In this document: piece after piece, positions 27,096 through 35,858 of the stretch
How positions within the stretch are numbered: the first letter of the stretch is position 1
Layout of the letters: the number at the start of each line of letters is the position of its first letter
DNA from: Bacillota bacterium
GTDB lineage: Bacteria > Bacillota > Bacilli > Alicyclobacillales > SLC66
Assembly (NCBI GenBank): GCA_021821085.1
Contig: JAKACV010000017.1
Coordinates: 1-51,801 of the forward strand
Direction of reading: 5' to 3'
Length of the DNA: 51,801 nt
Notes under the pieces: model-generated
The model's input: the letters and a program-made list of their open reading frames with translations, nothing else
The model's database searches: none
What the model was told of the DNA's origin: nothing
Position numbers and translations under genes: made by a program

Positions 27096-28621
27096 TTAGC
27101 GTCTCAGATAAAACTGGAATTGTTGCATTGGCACAGACTCTACAGGCGGCTGGTGTCGAACTTCTTTCTACAGGCGGAACCTTTCGCGCGATCACAGAGG
27201 CGGGGATCGCAGTAAAAGAAGTAGCTGAGATCACTGGCTTTCCAGAAATGATGGATGGGCGCGTAAAGACGTTGCATCCGCTGATTCACGGAGGGTTGCT
27301 TGCACTGCGCAACAATGCTTTGCATATGCAGGCGGCTAAAGAACACGGAATTGAAATGATTGATTATGTAATTGTGAATTTATATCCTTTTTCCCAAACG
27401 ATTGCAAAAAATGATGCGACATTAGACGATGCGATTGAAAATATTGATATTGGCGGACCGAGTATGCTTCGCGCTGCGGCTAAAAATTACCCTTATGTGG
27501 TCGTTTTGGTTGATCCAAGTGATTATGGCTGGGTTGGGGAACGTGTGGCCAAAGCGGAGGTCATTACGCAAGAGGAGCGGTTTTCATTAGCGGCAAAGGT
27601 TTTTCGGCACTCAGCAGCGTATGATGCGAAAATTGCAGAGTACTTGACAAAGCAAGTGGGTGAAACGTTCCCTGACTCTCTTTCTCTTACTTATACAAAA
27701 GCCATGAATTTGCGTTATGGGGAAAATCCACATCAACAGGCTGCGTTCTATACGTCGTCACAAAAAGTATATCCTTCGTTGCAGACGGCGGTTCAAAAAC
27801 AGGGGAAAGAGTTGTCTTATAACAATATTCAAGACGCCAATGCAGCGTTGGATCTACTCCTCGAATTTGAGGAACCGACCGTAGTGGCGGTTAAACATAT
27901 GAACCCATGTGGTGTTGGTACAGGGCGCAATGCAAGTGAAGCGTTTAAACGCGCATATGAAGCTGATCCGGTATCCATTTTTGGCGGGATTATCGCTTGT
28001 AATCGTGTCATTGACGCAGATGTTGCTAAAGAGCTGACAGAACTTTTCTTGGAAATTGTGATGGCGCCAGCATTTACAGAGGATGCCTTAACTGTCCTTG
28101 GCAAGAAAAAAAATGTGCGCGTGTTAGAATTGGGGGAATTCGGCCCTGTGCAGATCTCCTCTTCTGGCAGTACACTACGCAATGTTCGTGGTGGATTGCT
28201 GGTTCAAGAATCTGACTCGCGGATAGTAACATCTAAAGATTTGAAAGTTGTTACACATCGGGTGCCTACAAAGGAAGAGTTAGATGAACTTCTCTTTGCT
28301 TGGAAAATTGTAAAACACGTGAAAAGCAATGCGATCGTTTTAACGAAAAATCACCAGTCGATTGGCATTGGCGCAGGGCAAATGAATCGCGTGGGTGCGG
28401 CGCAAATTGCGATTGCGCAGGCAGGCAATGAGGCTACCGGATGCGTGCTTGCGTCCGATGCCTTTTTTCCGATGCCCGATACGTTAGAAGCAGCAGCAAA
28501 GGCAGGGATTCACGCCATCATTCAACCAGGTGGGTCGATTAAGGACCAATTGTCAATTGACGTTGCCAATGAATTTGGAATCGCTATGGTGTTTACTGGA
28601 GTTCGACATTTTCGCCACTAG
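27080..28621 (+). CDS. purH: Bifunctional AICAR transformylase / IMP cyclohydrolase
   Basis: The last two steps to IMP. 513 residues. The N-terminal MGS-like cyclohydrolase domain starts ARALISVSDKTGIV with STGGTFRAI. The transformylase domain carries LRYGENPHQQAAFY, LSYNNIQDANAALDLL, KHMNPCGVG and the end SDAFFPMPDTLEAAAKAG. ATG 27080 is chosen (MARALIS) behind GAAAGGGA; the open frame 8 codons upstream lies inside purN. Confidence 0.96.
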   Translation: MARALISVSDKTGIVALAQTLQAAGVELLSTGGTFRAITEAGIAVKEVAEITGFPEMMDGRVKTLHPLIHGGLLALRNNALHMQAAKEHGIEMIDYVIVNLYPFSQTIAKNDATLDDAIENIDIGGPSMLRAAAKNYPYVVVLVDPSDYGWVGERVAKAEVITQEERFSLAAKVFRHSAAYDAKIAEYLTKQVGETFPDSLSLTYTKAMNLRYGENPHQQAAFYTSSQKVYPSLQTAVQKQGKELSYNNIQDANAALDLLLEFEEPTVVAVKHMNPCGVGTGRNASEAFKRAYEADPVSIFGGIIACNRVIDADVAKELTELFLEIVMAPAFTEDALTVLGKKKNVRVLELGEFGPVQISSSGSTLRNVRGGLLVQESDSRIVTSKDLKVVTHRVPTKEELDELLFAWKIVKHVKSNAIVLTKNHQSIGIGAGQMNRVGAAQIAIAQAGNEATGCVLASDAFFPMPDTLEAAAKAGIHAIIQPGGSIKDQLSIDVANEFGIAMVFTGVRHFRH

Positions 28622-28649
28622 AAGAATGGTTTCAGAAAGGGGTAAAGCG

Positions 28650-29936
28650 TTGAAAATTCTTGTGATTGGCAGTGGAGCGCGCGAGCATGCGATTGTTCGC
28701 AAGCTTGCATTAGATGCAAAGAATGCTCAACCAGCGCACGCACTCGAATTGTATGCGGCACCAGGTAATCCAGGGATAGAGCAATATGCTACCTGTGTGA
28801 ACATTGAAGCGACAGACATTGTGCGATTGCTCGATTTTGCAGAAGAGGAGCAAATTGAACTTGCCGTTGTAGGACCTGAAGCTCCGCTCGCTGAAGGAAT
28901 TGTCGATCGATTTTTAGAGAGGAATTTGCGAGTTTTTGGCCCTACAAGGAACGCGGCGAAGTTAGAGGCGAGTAAGGCATTTACACGGGAATTAGCGCAA
29001 CAGGCGGGTATTCCTTCACCTTATTTTGAAATATTTACTGATCTTACACTGGCACGCGATTATGTTCGTGGTCTTGCTGGTCCTATTGTCGTAAAAGCGG
29101 ATGGGTTGGCAGCTGGGAAAGGGGTTGCGATCGCGCAGACAAGTGAAGAAGCCGAGCAGGTGCTTCATGCGTTGATGGAGGAGCATACATTTGCCGGTGC
29201 GGGAGACACTGTTGTGATTGAACAATTTCTCGTCGGGCGTGAGGTTTCAGCGATGGCTTTTGTAGATGAATCCGGGTATGTTCTTATGCCTTTGATTGAA
29301 GATCACAAACAACTCTACGCGGGGGACCAAGGTCCAAATACGGGGGGGATGGGGACGTATAGTCCTGTCCCTTTTGTGAGCGAAGAGGCGCTTTCTCGAA
29401 TTCGTACAGACGTGTTTGATCGCATTCTTACGCAGTGTCGGCATGCAGGCATCCCTTTTCGCGGTGTGCTCTTTGCAGGTCTTATGATGGTGGATGAACG
29501 ACCCTATCTGATTGAATTTAATGTTCGTTTTGGCGATCCGGAAACGCAAGTCGCATTAGAACTGCTCGAGACGGATTTATTGACCATTTTTGAGGCGGTC
29601 ATCGATAATCGGATTGCTGAAGTTGACGTTCGCTTTGCAAAGGACGCTGCACTGTGTGTGGTTCTTACAGCGGAGGGATACCCTGAGTCACCGCGTAAAG
29701 GAGATCTCATTACGGGAGTCGCCCCTACCAAAGATCAGGAATTTGTGTATACTTTACACGCGGGTACAAGTCGCGCAAACGATTCAACTGCTCTTGTTAC
29801 GCATGGTGGACGCGTTCTAAATGTAGTTGGCCGAGGTGACTCGCTTGCAGTTGCGCGGCAACGGGTTTATGAGCGGATACAGCAGATTTCTTTCGCTGGG
29901 AAACATTATCGTGAAGATATCGGGACACGCGCGTAA
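28650..29936 (+). CDS. purD: Phosphoribosylamine-glycine ligase (GAR synthetase)
   Basis: Joins phosphoribosylamine and glycine with ATP. TTG 28650 gives 428 residues, MKILVIGSGAREHAIVRKL, behind AAAGGGG. The ATP-grasp core is visible in IVVKADGLAAGKGVAIA, QGPNTGGMGTYSPVPF and FNVRFGDPETQ. It is the last biosynthetic gene of the operon. The frame remains open upstream into purH, but the conserved N-terminus fixes the start. Confidence 0.96.
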   Translation: MKILVIGSGAREHAIVRKLALDAKNAQPAHALELYAAPGNPGIEQYATCVNIEATDIVRLLDFAEEEQIELAVVGPEAPLAEGIVDRFLERNLRVFGPTRNAAKLEASKAFTRELAQQAGIPSPYFEIFTDLTLARDYVRGLAGPIVVKADGLAAGKGVAIAQTSEEAEQVLHALMEEHTFAGAGDTVVIEQFLVGREVSAMAFVDESGYVLMPLIEDHKQLYAGDQGPNTGGMGTYSPVPFVSEEALSRIRTDVFDRILTQCRHAGIPFRGVLFAGLMMVDERPYLIEFNVRFGDPETQVALELLETDLLTIFEAVIDNRIAEVDVRFAKDAALCVVLTAEGYPESPRKGDLITGVAPTKDQEFVYTLHAGTSRANDSTALVTHGGRVLNVVGRGDSLAVARQRVYERIQQISFAGKHYREDIGTRA

Positions 29937-29984
29937 CTTTGATCAGAGATTCCCGACAATGAATGATGGAGCAGTTTGTGAGAG

Positions 29985-30896
29985 ATGAAGCAGGATCGTG
30001 GGTCAAATAGTCTTTTTGCACTTGCCGTTTTACTAGGTGGGGCGAGTTATGGGTGTGTGTCACCCGTTGTCAAACTCGCCTATCAACGTGGTTTTTCAGC
30101 GGGGGAAGTTACAACAGGTCAATTTTATTACGCGGTTGTAATTTTATGGATGATTGTGCTGATTACAATTAGAAGTGGCAGCAAATGTGTTCAGTTGAAA
30201 CGTATGGATATTGTGAGAATTGTCGGACTCGGGTTACTTGGTACAGGCACTGCTGTTTTTTACTACGGGGCACTTCATTTGCTTCCGGCATGGCTGACGA
30301 CCATTTTGTTATTCCAATTTTCCTGGATGACGTTTGTGATTGATTATGTGGTACGTCGCAAAAAACCAACGAAATGGCAATGGATTAGCATTGGGTTTAT
30401 TGTCATCGGTACTATTTTGGCTAATCTCCACATGCAAGCGACACATTCGTTCTCGCTGATTGGAATGATTGAAGGACTGTTATCAGGCGCTACGTATGCT
30501 GCTTTTTTGTATATTAATGGTAGTTTGAAAACGCCGATCCCCCCATTTTTGCGTGCGGCGCTCATCACAACTGTTTCAGCTGTCGCCGTTTCGTTCATCT
30601 ATGTCGCTGATGCAGCGACAGTCGTATCGGCTTGGCGCGGGATGTGGATCTATGGTTCACTGATTGGGCTATTGAGTCAGGCGATCCCAACTTCGCTGTT
30701 TGCCATAGGGATTCCGCGTATCGGTGGATCTGCTGCCGCCATTTTGTCGAGCGTAGAGTTACCTGTTGCAGTCATTCTTGCGGCGATGATTTTGCATGAA
30801 CAGGTTGGACTCTTCGCATGGGCGGGAGTATTGCTGATCATTGTCGGCATCGGCTTTGGACAACGACAACAGCGTGAGCTGAAGGCAAGTGGTTAA
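29985..30896 (+). CDS. EamA/DMT-family transporter
   Basis: 303 residues with ten likely membrane helices, the two-repeat EamA (drug/metabolite transporter) fold. The second repeat ends in ILSSVELPVAVILAAMILHEQ, a hallmark of this family. It begins 48 bp after purD with no terminator between, so it may be transcribed with the purine operon. DMT exporters move amino acids, nucleobases or other metabolites; none can be chosen here. The ribosome binding site (GTGAGAG) is weak. Confidence 0.75.
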   Translation: MKQDRGSNSLFALAVLLGGASYGCVSPVVKLAYQRGFSAGEVTTGQFYYAVVILWMIVLITIRSGSKCVQLKRMDIVRIVGLGLLGTGTAVFYYGALHLLPAWLTTILLFQFSWMTFVIDYVVRRKKPTKWQWISIGFIVIGTILANLHMQATHSFSLIGMIEGLLSGATYAAFLYINGSLKTPIPPFLRAALITTVSAVAVSFIYVADAATVVSAWRGMWIYGSLIGLLSQAIPTSLFAIGIPRIGGSAAAILSSVELPVAVILAAMILHEQVGLFAWAGVLLIIVGIGFGQRQQRELKASG

Positions 30897-30968
30897 TGGA
30901 ACGACATTGTACACATACTATCGTCGGATGACGTTTGTCTTATACTGACGACGCGAGGGGGATGAAAT

Positions 30969-31109
30969 ATGGATAACAAAACAAGTCGAAAAGCGGATGA
31001 ACCTTCTGCTACCAGGTTATCCCCTTTAGCTTCAAAAAGTCAGGCGCGTGGCGAAAGCATTGAAGAGCTTAAAGATCTGGAGCGCGCGCACAATCGTGAT
31101 CGGAAGTAA
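30969..31109 (+). CDS. 46-residue hydrophilic protein of unknown function
   Basis: ATG 30969 follows GAGGGGG (30955-30961) by 7 nt and the frame ends at TAA 31107-31109. The product is highly charged (MDNKTSRKADEPSATRL..., ending DLERAHNRDRK), with a possible short acidic/basic helix in its last 20 residues and no hydrophobic core. A strong terminator follows within 15 bp, making a compact unit. I do not recognise it. A true small gene is supported by ribosome binding site, spacing and terminator, not by homology. Confidence 0.55.
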   Translation: MDNKTSRKADEPSATRLSPLASKSQARGESIEELKDLERAHNRDRK

Positions 31110-31121
31110 ACAGGGTGCATC

Positions 31122-31166
31122 AGGAGACGTACCACACAGGGGTGTGAAGGTACGTCTCCTTTTTTA
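31122..31166 (+). terminator. Intrinsic terminator after the 46-residue ORF
   Basis: AGGAGACGTACC (31122-31133) pairs perfectly with GGTACGTCTCCT (31149-31160), with an inner ACAC/GTGT pairing in the loop, followed by TTTTT. It also ends any read-through from the purine operon and EamA gene. Confidence 0.93.
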
Positions 31167-31189
31167 ATCTTCTATGACTGTCTGTTTTG

Positions 31190-31218
31190 TTGACTGTAGA
31201 CCATCTGCCATGTATCGT
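31190..31218 (+). promoter_or_regulatory. Candidate promoter for the small membrane protein
   Basis: TTGACT (31190-31195), 17-bp spacer, TATCGT (31213-31218), about 80 bp before the gene at 31299. The -10 is a moderate match. Confidence 0.4.
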
Positions 31219-31298
31219 AAGGGTGTTTGTTGATCGTTGCACATGAACTTTTACGATGAATGAGTACCCTTTAAATGAAATAGGAAGGGGTTTGGCAG

Positions 31299-31640
31299 TT
31301 GCTCGCGATTCACGTTGTATTAGGATTGGCGATTATTATCATCTCGTCACTTTTGTTGCTGTGGAATGCCCTGCGATTCGGTAATGGATGGAAAAGGCCA
31401 GGATTTGGACGGATTTTAATTGGTCTTTTAGATTTGCAGATTTTGATTGGGATCATTGTTTTTATCCAGCATCCAATTTGGGGTTGGTTTTTGCTCCATC
31501 CGATTATTATGATCGTGGTTGTGGGGTTGGCGCACGTCCTTGTGGCGGAGAAACGAAAACCTCAAACACAGTTAGTCGGCTACTTATTGACCACGTTGTT
31601 ATTGATGGTAGGCGTCTATTTTGCAACGCAATTCGGATAG
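31299..31640 (+). CDS. Four-helix membrane protein with conserved-looking histidines
   Basis: 113 residues from TTG 31299, behind GGAAGGGG. Four membrane helices are likely (about 3-22, 38-57, 63-83 and 91-110). Histidines at 5, 58, 67 and 79 sit in or at the ends of helices (IHVVLG, IQHPIW, LLHPII, LAHVLV), which could ligate haem b as in small cytochrome-b-like proteins, though that is inference. It resembles short DUF-type membrane proteins of Bacillales but I cannot name one. Single gene between its own promoter and the argC region. Confidence 0.65.
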   Translation: MLAIHVVLGLAIIIISSLLLLWNALRFGNGWKRPGFGRILIGLLDLQILIGIIVFIQHPIWGWFLLHPIIMIVVVGLAHVLVAEKRKPQTQLVGYLLTTLLLMVGVYFATQFG

Positions 31641-31668
31641 AGCATTACATGGTCCAACTAAACGATAG

Positions 31669-31698
31669 ACCGGGATGAGAATTTCCGGTTTATTTTTA
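31669..31698 (+). terminator. Weak terminator after the small membrane protein
   Basis: ACCGG and CCGGT around GATGAGAATTT, followed by TTATTTTTAT. The stem is only 5 bp. It lies just before the argC promoter. Confidence 0.4.
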
Positions 31699-31707
31699 TC
31701 GGCATAA

Positions 31708-31742
31708 TTGAAACTTTATGCACATAGTTGTATAATGATTCA
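31708..31742 (+). promoter_or_regulatory. argC operon promoter with two ArgR-like boxes
   Basis: TTGAAA (31708-31713), 17-bp spacer, TATAAT (31731-31736) is a near-perfect sigma-A promoter. TGTATAATGATTCA (31729-31742) matches TGnATwwwwATnCA at all but one position and covers the -10. TGAAACTTTATGCA (31709-31722, 12 of 14) covers the -35. Centres are 20 bp apart, the same layout as at argJ. Arginine repression by ArgR is predicted; no argR gene is in the window. Confidence 0.75.
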
Positions 31743-31758
31743 GGAGAGGAGTGATAGA

Positions 31759-32826
31759 ATGCGGATTGCCTTATTGGGCGCCACCGGGTACGGGGGCATT
31801 GAAGCGTTGCGACTCATACAAGGACGTGAGGATCTTGAGTTGTTAGTCGTCTTTTCTGATCGTTATGCAGGAGAATCGATCGCACAGGTATTACCTCAGT
31901 TTAGAGGTACTGCCATTGGACGAGTGACGTTTTCGTCTCTTGCTCAGTTTGATGACTCTGTTTGGGTGGATGTCGCCTTGTTAGCGATGCCGCATGGAGA
32001 AGCTCCTAAATATGTGGAACGGTTGCTTGAGCGCGGTGTACGCGTGATTGATTTCAGTGGTGATTATAGGCTTCCTAATGAAACGTATGAGTTGTGGTAT
32101 AAGGCTACTCCAGCAAAATGCTATGCACCTGCTGTTTACGGTTTACCAGAGATGTATCGTGAGCAAATCCGCAAAGCGACATTAGTCGCAAATCCAGGGT
32201 GCTATGCAACTGCCTCTGAACTGGCGTTGTTGCCGCTTGTAGAGCAGCGGATGATTGATGTGACCCGAATTGTCATCGATGCAAAGTCGGGTGTATCTGG
32301 TGCAGGAAGAAATCCGAAAGTGAGTTCTCTCTTTGGTGAAGTCGATGGGAATACGCTTGCGTATAAGGTTGGACAGCATCAACATACACCAGAGATCGAG
32401 CGAATTTTGAGTGATGCATGGGGACAGACAACAGAATATGGTGGTAAGTCGAATGGGAATCACTCGGTTCGAGTGTTATTGACTACACAACTACTGCCGA
32501 TTAAGCGTGGGATTTATATTACGGCTTATGGGCAATTGGAAAAAACCATGACAACAGTGGATATAATTGGAATTTATCGAAGGCGTTATGAAAAGGAACC
32601 ATTCGTGACCGTTCTGGATCCAGGCGATATGCCGGAAATTAGACAAGTGACGGGGACGAATCTATGCCAGATCGGCATTTACGTGGATGAACGAACGGAT
32701 ACGGTGCTTGCCGTTGCGGCGATTGATAATCTTTTAAAGGGTGCTGCGGGTCAAGCGTTACAAAATATGAATTTGATGTTTGGTTTGAAAGAAACGACGG
32801 GACTTGTGCATAGCTCGTGGTGGTAA
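31759..32826 (+). CDS. argC: N-acetyl-gamma-glutamyl-phosphate reductase
   Basis: NADPH-dependent reduction of N-acetylglutamyl phosphate to the semialdehyde. 355 residues. The Rossmann start is RIALLGATGYGGIEALRL; the catalytic Cys is in VANPGCYATASELALLPL. AKSGVSGAGR is another family block. ATG 31759 follows AGGAGAGGAG; the upstream open frame would begin inside the promoter. It is the first gene of argC-B-D-F-G-H, with no argJ between argC and argB. Confidence 0.97.
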   Translation: MRIALLGATGYGGIEALRLIQGREDLELLVVFSDRYAGESIAQVLPQFRGTAIGRVTFSSLAQFDDSVWVDVALLAMPHGEAPKYVERLLERGVRVIDFSGDYRLPNETYELWYKATPAKCYAPAVYGLPEMYREQIRKATLVANPGCYATASELALLPLVEQRMIDVTRIVIDAKSGVSGAGRNPKVSSLFGEVDGNTLAYKVGQHQHTPEIERILSDAWGQTTEYGGKSNGNHSVRVLLTTQLLPIKRGIYITAYGQLEKTMTTVDIIGIYRRRYEKEPFVTVLDPGDMPEIRQVTGTNLCQIGIYVDERTDTVLAVAAIDNLLKGAAGQALQNMNLMFGLKETTGLVHSSWW

Positions 32827-32837
32827 GGAGTGGTAAG

Positions 32838-33644
32838 ATGCAGACGCTCGTAGTGAAGTACGGCGGCAGTGTGAAAGAAGATTTTACCTTCTTGCTGGAA
32901 GAAATTTCCTGTTATGTGCGAGAAGGCGTTCATGTCGTGATCGTACATGGAGGTGGACCAGAAGTCACACATTGGCTAACGAGGCTTGGTCACGTAACTG
33001 AATTTGCACAAGGGCAACGCGTGACAGATGAGTTTACATTGCAAGTGGTGGAAATGGTGCTTTCGGGACGGGTCGGGAAACGCATCGTTCGGCAGTTGCA
33101 AAAGTTTGGAACGGCTGCGGTGAGTATAAGTGGTCAGGATGCAGGAATGGTGCAAGCAAGTTCCTACTCGAACGGAATCTTAGGCTATGTTGGGCAAGTG
33201 GTCGAGGTCAATACAACTTTGGTGCAAGATCTACTTTCAGCACATTATGTGCCTGTGATCGCGCCACTAGGACTTGATGAAGCAGGACAGCTGTATAATA
33301 TCAACGCGGATTTTGTCGCTGCAAGTATTGCTGGAGCTCTTCGCGCAGATGCGTTTATCTTGGCAACTGACGTTCCTGGTGTTCGCGAGAGTGCGCATTC
33401 ACCGCATACCCTCTCTCAACTCACGGAGACGGAAGCACTTGCCATGATTGCGAATGGGCAAGCGGTTGGTGGAATGATTCCCAAATTGCAGGCGGTAGTT
33501 CATGCAGTGCAAAATGGTGCAAAAGCTGCCTATGTAGTTGACGGTCGGATGGCGGATGTACTGCATGGTGTGATGGAAGGGTGTTCGGTTGGAACTCGCA
33601 TTATTCCTGTCGGAGTGACAGAAGGGGGAGTGCATCATGCCTGA
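32838..33644 (+). CDS. argB: N-acetylglutamate kinase
   Basis: Phosphorylates N-acetylglutamate, the second step of arginine synthesis. 268 residues. VKYGGS and VIVHGGGPEV are the phosphate-binding loops, and YNINADFVAASIAGAL the nucleotide side; most ArgB read NINAD(T/L)VA, so the Phe is mildly unusual. No N-terminal helix is present, which in other bacteria goes with lack of hexamer-type arginine feedback (inference). AAGGAG is 7 nt before ATG 32838. The 3' end overlaps argD by 8 bp. Confidence 0.94.
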   Translation: MQTLVVKYGGSVKEDFTFLLEEISCYVREGVHVVIVHGGGPEVTHWLTRLGHVTEFAQGQRVTDEFTLQVVEMVLSGRVGKRIVRQLQKFGTAAVSISGQDAGMVQASSYSNGILGYVGQVVEVNTTLVQDLLSAHYVPVIAPLGLDEAGQLYNINADFVAASIAGALRADAFILATDVPGVRESAHSPHTLSQLTETEALAMIANGQAVGGMIPKLQAVVHAVQNGAKAAYVVDGRMADVLHGVMEGCSVGTRIIPVGVTEGGVHHA

Positions 33645-34863
33645 ATTGCAAAAAGTAGCTACCCATGAGTTGACGTCAGAAGACGTTCAGGTGCAAGTGT
33701 TGGATCGTGAAAATGTGATGCAGACTTATGCGCGACAGCCAATCGAGATTGTTCGTGGTGAAGGGATGCATGTGTTTGATGACCAAGGAAAAAAATATTT
33801 AGATTTCACAAGTGGAATTGCAGTGTGTGGACTTGGACATTGCCACCCCGCACTCGTCGCGGCCGCGACCGATCAGTTGCACCAATTGTGGCATATTTCA
33901 AATCTTTATCTGACAGCTCCGCAAGCTGAGTTGGCCGCGCGGTTAACGAGTATCAGTGACATGGATCAAGTCTTTTTCTCCAATTCCGGCGCTGAAGCGA
34001 ATGAAGCTGCCATAAAGCTTTCCAGACGTTATTCGAAGCAAAAGTACGGGGCGCATAAAGGTGAAATCCTGACGTTTATGCATTCGTTTCACGGCCGCAC
34101 GTTGGCTACGATTACGGCGACCGCTCAACCGAAATACCAAGAGGGTTTTGGTCCGCTTCCAGGAGGATTTCGCTATATTGAGGAACCGACGATTCAGTCG
34201 GTGAAAAGTGCTGTAACTGAGAAGACGTCAGCAATCATGATTGAGCCGATTCAAGGTGAAGGAGGAGTGCGTCCTTTCTCAACTGAGTTTTTACATGAAC
34301 TGCGTGACTTTTGTACGCGAATGGGTTTTCTCCTGATTTTTGATGAGGTGCAAACGGGTGCGGGGCGCACAGGTACATGGTTAGCGTGGCAACGCCTATC
34401 TGTAAAACCGGATATTGTCACAATGGCGAAATCGTTAGCAGGCGGGTTGCCTATGGGGGCAACGCTTGCGACAGAAGAGGTTGCACAGGCGTTTACGCCA
34501 GGCGCACACGGTTCGACATTTGGCGGCAATCCCGTTGCGGCACGCGCTGCGCTTGCATTGATCGATGTTGTGATGGCGCCGGGATTTCTGGAGCATGTCC
34601 GCCGCCGCGAACAACAGTTGTATGGTGAGCTTGTCAAATTAGCTGCGACACGTTCTGATATTGTCGATGTGCGTGGACTTGGCCTCATGTGGGGTATTCA
34701 GTTGAAGACAGCGCGAGCGGGCGAAGTAGTAAACCGTTGCCGCGATGTAGGTTTACTTGTGTTGACTGCAGGTGCAGATACGATTCGCTTACTACCGCCG
34801 CTTATTGTGACAAGTAAAGAAATTGAGCTTGCAATATCCCTGTTGCAAGAAGCGTTAGGCTAA
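33637..34863 (+). CDS. argD: Acetylornithine aminotransferase
   Basis: PLP enzyme converting N-acetylglutamate semialdehyde to N-acetylornithine. 408 residues of the class III fold. FSNSGAEANEAAIKLSRR, DEVQTGAGRTGTW and the Schiff-base lysine in VTMAKSLAGGLPMGA are clear. About 25 residues before the usual start of the fold form a slightly long N-terminus. ATG 33637 lies behind GGGGGA within the argB end. Confidence 0.94.
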   Translation: MPELQKVATHELTSEDVQVQVLDRENVMQTYARQPIEIVRGEGMHVFDDQGKKYLDFTSGIAVCGLGHCHPALVAAATDQLHQLWHISNLYLTAPQAELAARLTSISDMDQVFFSNSGAEANEAAIKLSRRYSKQKYGAHKGEILTFMHSFHGRTLATITATAQPKYQEGFGPLPGGFRYIEEPTIQSVKSAVTEKTSAIMIEPIQGEGGVRPFSTEFLHELRDFCTRMGFLLIFDEVQTGAGRTGTWLAWQRLSVKPDIVTMAKSLAGGLPMGATLATEEVAQAFTPGAHGSTFGGNPVAARAALALIDVVMAPGFLEHVRRREQQLYGELVKLAATRSDIVDVRGLGLMWGIQLKTARAGEVVNRCRDVGLLVLTAGADTIRLLPPLIVTSKEIELAISLLQEALG

Positions 34864-34883
34864 AGAGAGGGGTGGTTCGGGAT

Positions 34884-35846
34884 ATGAGTATGACTACAGC
34901 GCGTGAAAGTGGTTTGAAAGGAACTCATTTTCTTGATTTTTCAGGATGGACGTCACATGAAATGAATACTGTCTTAGCGCTAGCAAATGAACTTAAGCAA
35001 AAGCGTGCAAAACATGAGGCAACCCCTTATTTGCAAGGCAAGACGCTTGGTATGTTATTTGATAAGGCCTCGACAAGAACTCGTGTTTCATTTGAAGTGG
35101 GAATGTATGAACTGGGAGGGCACGCGCTTTTTCTGTCCGATCAAGCGACGCAAGTAGGACGCGGTGAACCCCTGTCAGATACGGCTCGCGTATTGTCGCG
35201 TTATGTGCACGGGTTGATGGTTCGGACGCACGCACACGCGAATGTAGAAGAGTTGGCGCGGTATGCATCCGTTCCTGTGATCAATGGCCTGACAGATGAT
35301 CACCACCCGGTGCAAGTTCTGGCTGATTTCATGACGATTTTTGAACAAAAAGAACAACTGCGAGGACTCACTCTGTGTTATGTTGGTGACGGCAACAATA
35401 TGGTGCATTCACTGCTTCAGGCAGCTGCTCTTGCAGGGATGAATATCCGTGTTGCTGTACCAGAGGGCTATGGACCGCGCGAAGATATTGTTGAACAGGC
35501 ACGACGTAGAGCATTGTCGGCGCATTCTGAGATTACGATTACGCATGATCCATTATTGGCGGCAGAGGGTGCCGATATTGTCTATACGGATGTCTGGGCG
35601 AGTATGGGGCAAGAAAAGGAATCGGCCCAACGTTTAGACGATTTCAAAGGATTTCAAGTGAATCGTGCATTGCTTGATTCGGCAGATCGGGATGCGATTT
35701 TTATGCACTGTCTACCCGCGCATCGCGGCGAGGAAGTTTCTGAGGAAGTATTGGAAGGCGCACAGTCTGTTATATTTGAGCAGGCGGAGAATCGTTTGCA
35801 TGCACAAAAGGCTTTACTAGTAGCCCTTATGGGGGATCATCGATAA
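34884..35846 (+). CDS. argF: Ornithine carbamoyltransferase
   Basis: Forms citrulline from ornithine and carbamoyl phosphate. 320 residues. Carbamoyl-phosphate motif STRTR (KASTRTRVSFE), DDHHPVQVLADFMT and the ornithine-side HCLPAHRGEEV are intact. I use ATG 34884, since a GTG four codons earlier overlaps the GAGAGGGG ribosome binding site. B. subtilis has carAB between argD and argF; here they are absent, so carbamoyl phosphate must come from genes elsewhere. Confidence 0.95.
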   Translation: MSMTTARESGLKGTHFLDFSGWTSHEMNTVLALANELKQKRAKHEATPYLQGKTLGMLFDKASTRTRVSFEVGMYELGGHALFLSDQATQVGRGEPLSDTARVLSRYVHGLMVRTHAHANVEELARYASVPVINGLTDDHHPVQVLADFMTIFEQKEQLRGLTLCYVGDGNNMVHSLLQAAALAGMNIRVAVPEGYGPREDIVEQARRRALSAHSEITITHDPLLAAEGADIVYTDVWASMGQEKESAQRLDDFKGFQVNRALLDSADRDAIFMHCLPAHRGEEVSEEVLEGAQSVIFEQAENRLHAQKALLVALMGDHR

Positions 35847-35858
35847 GGAGTGGGAGAA

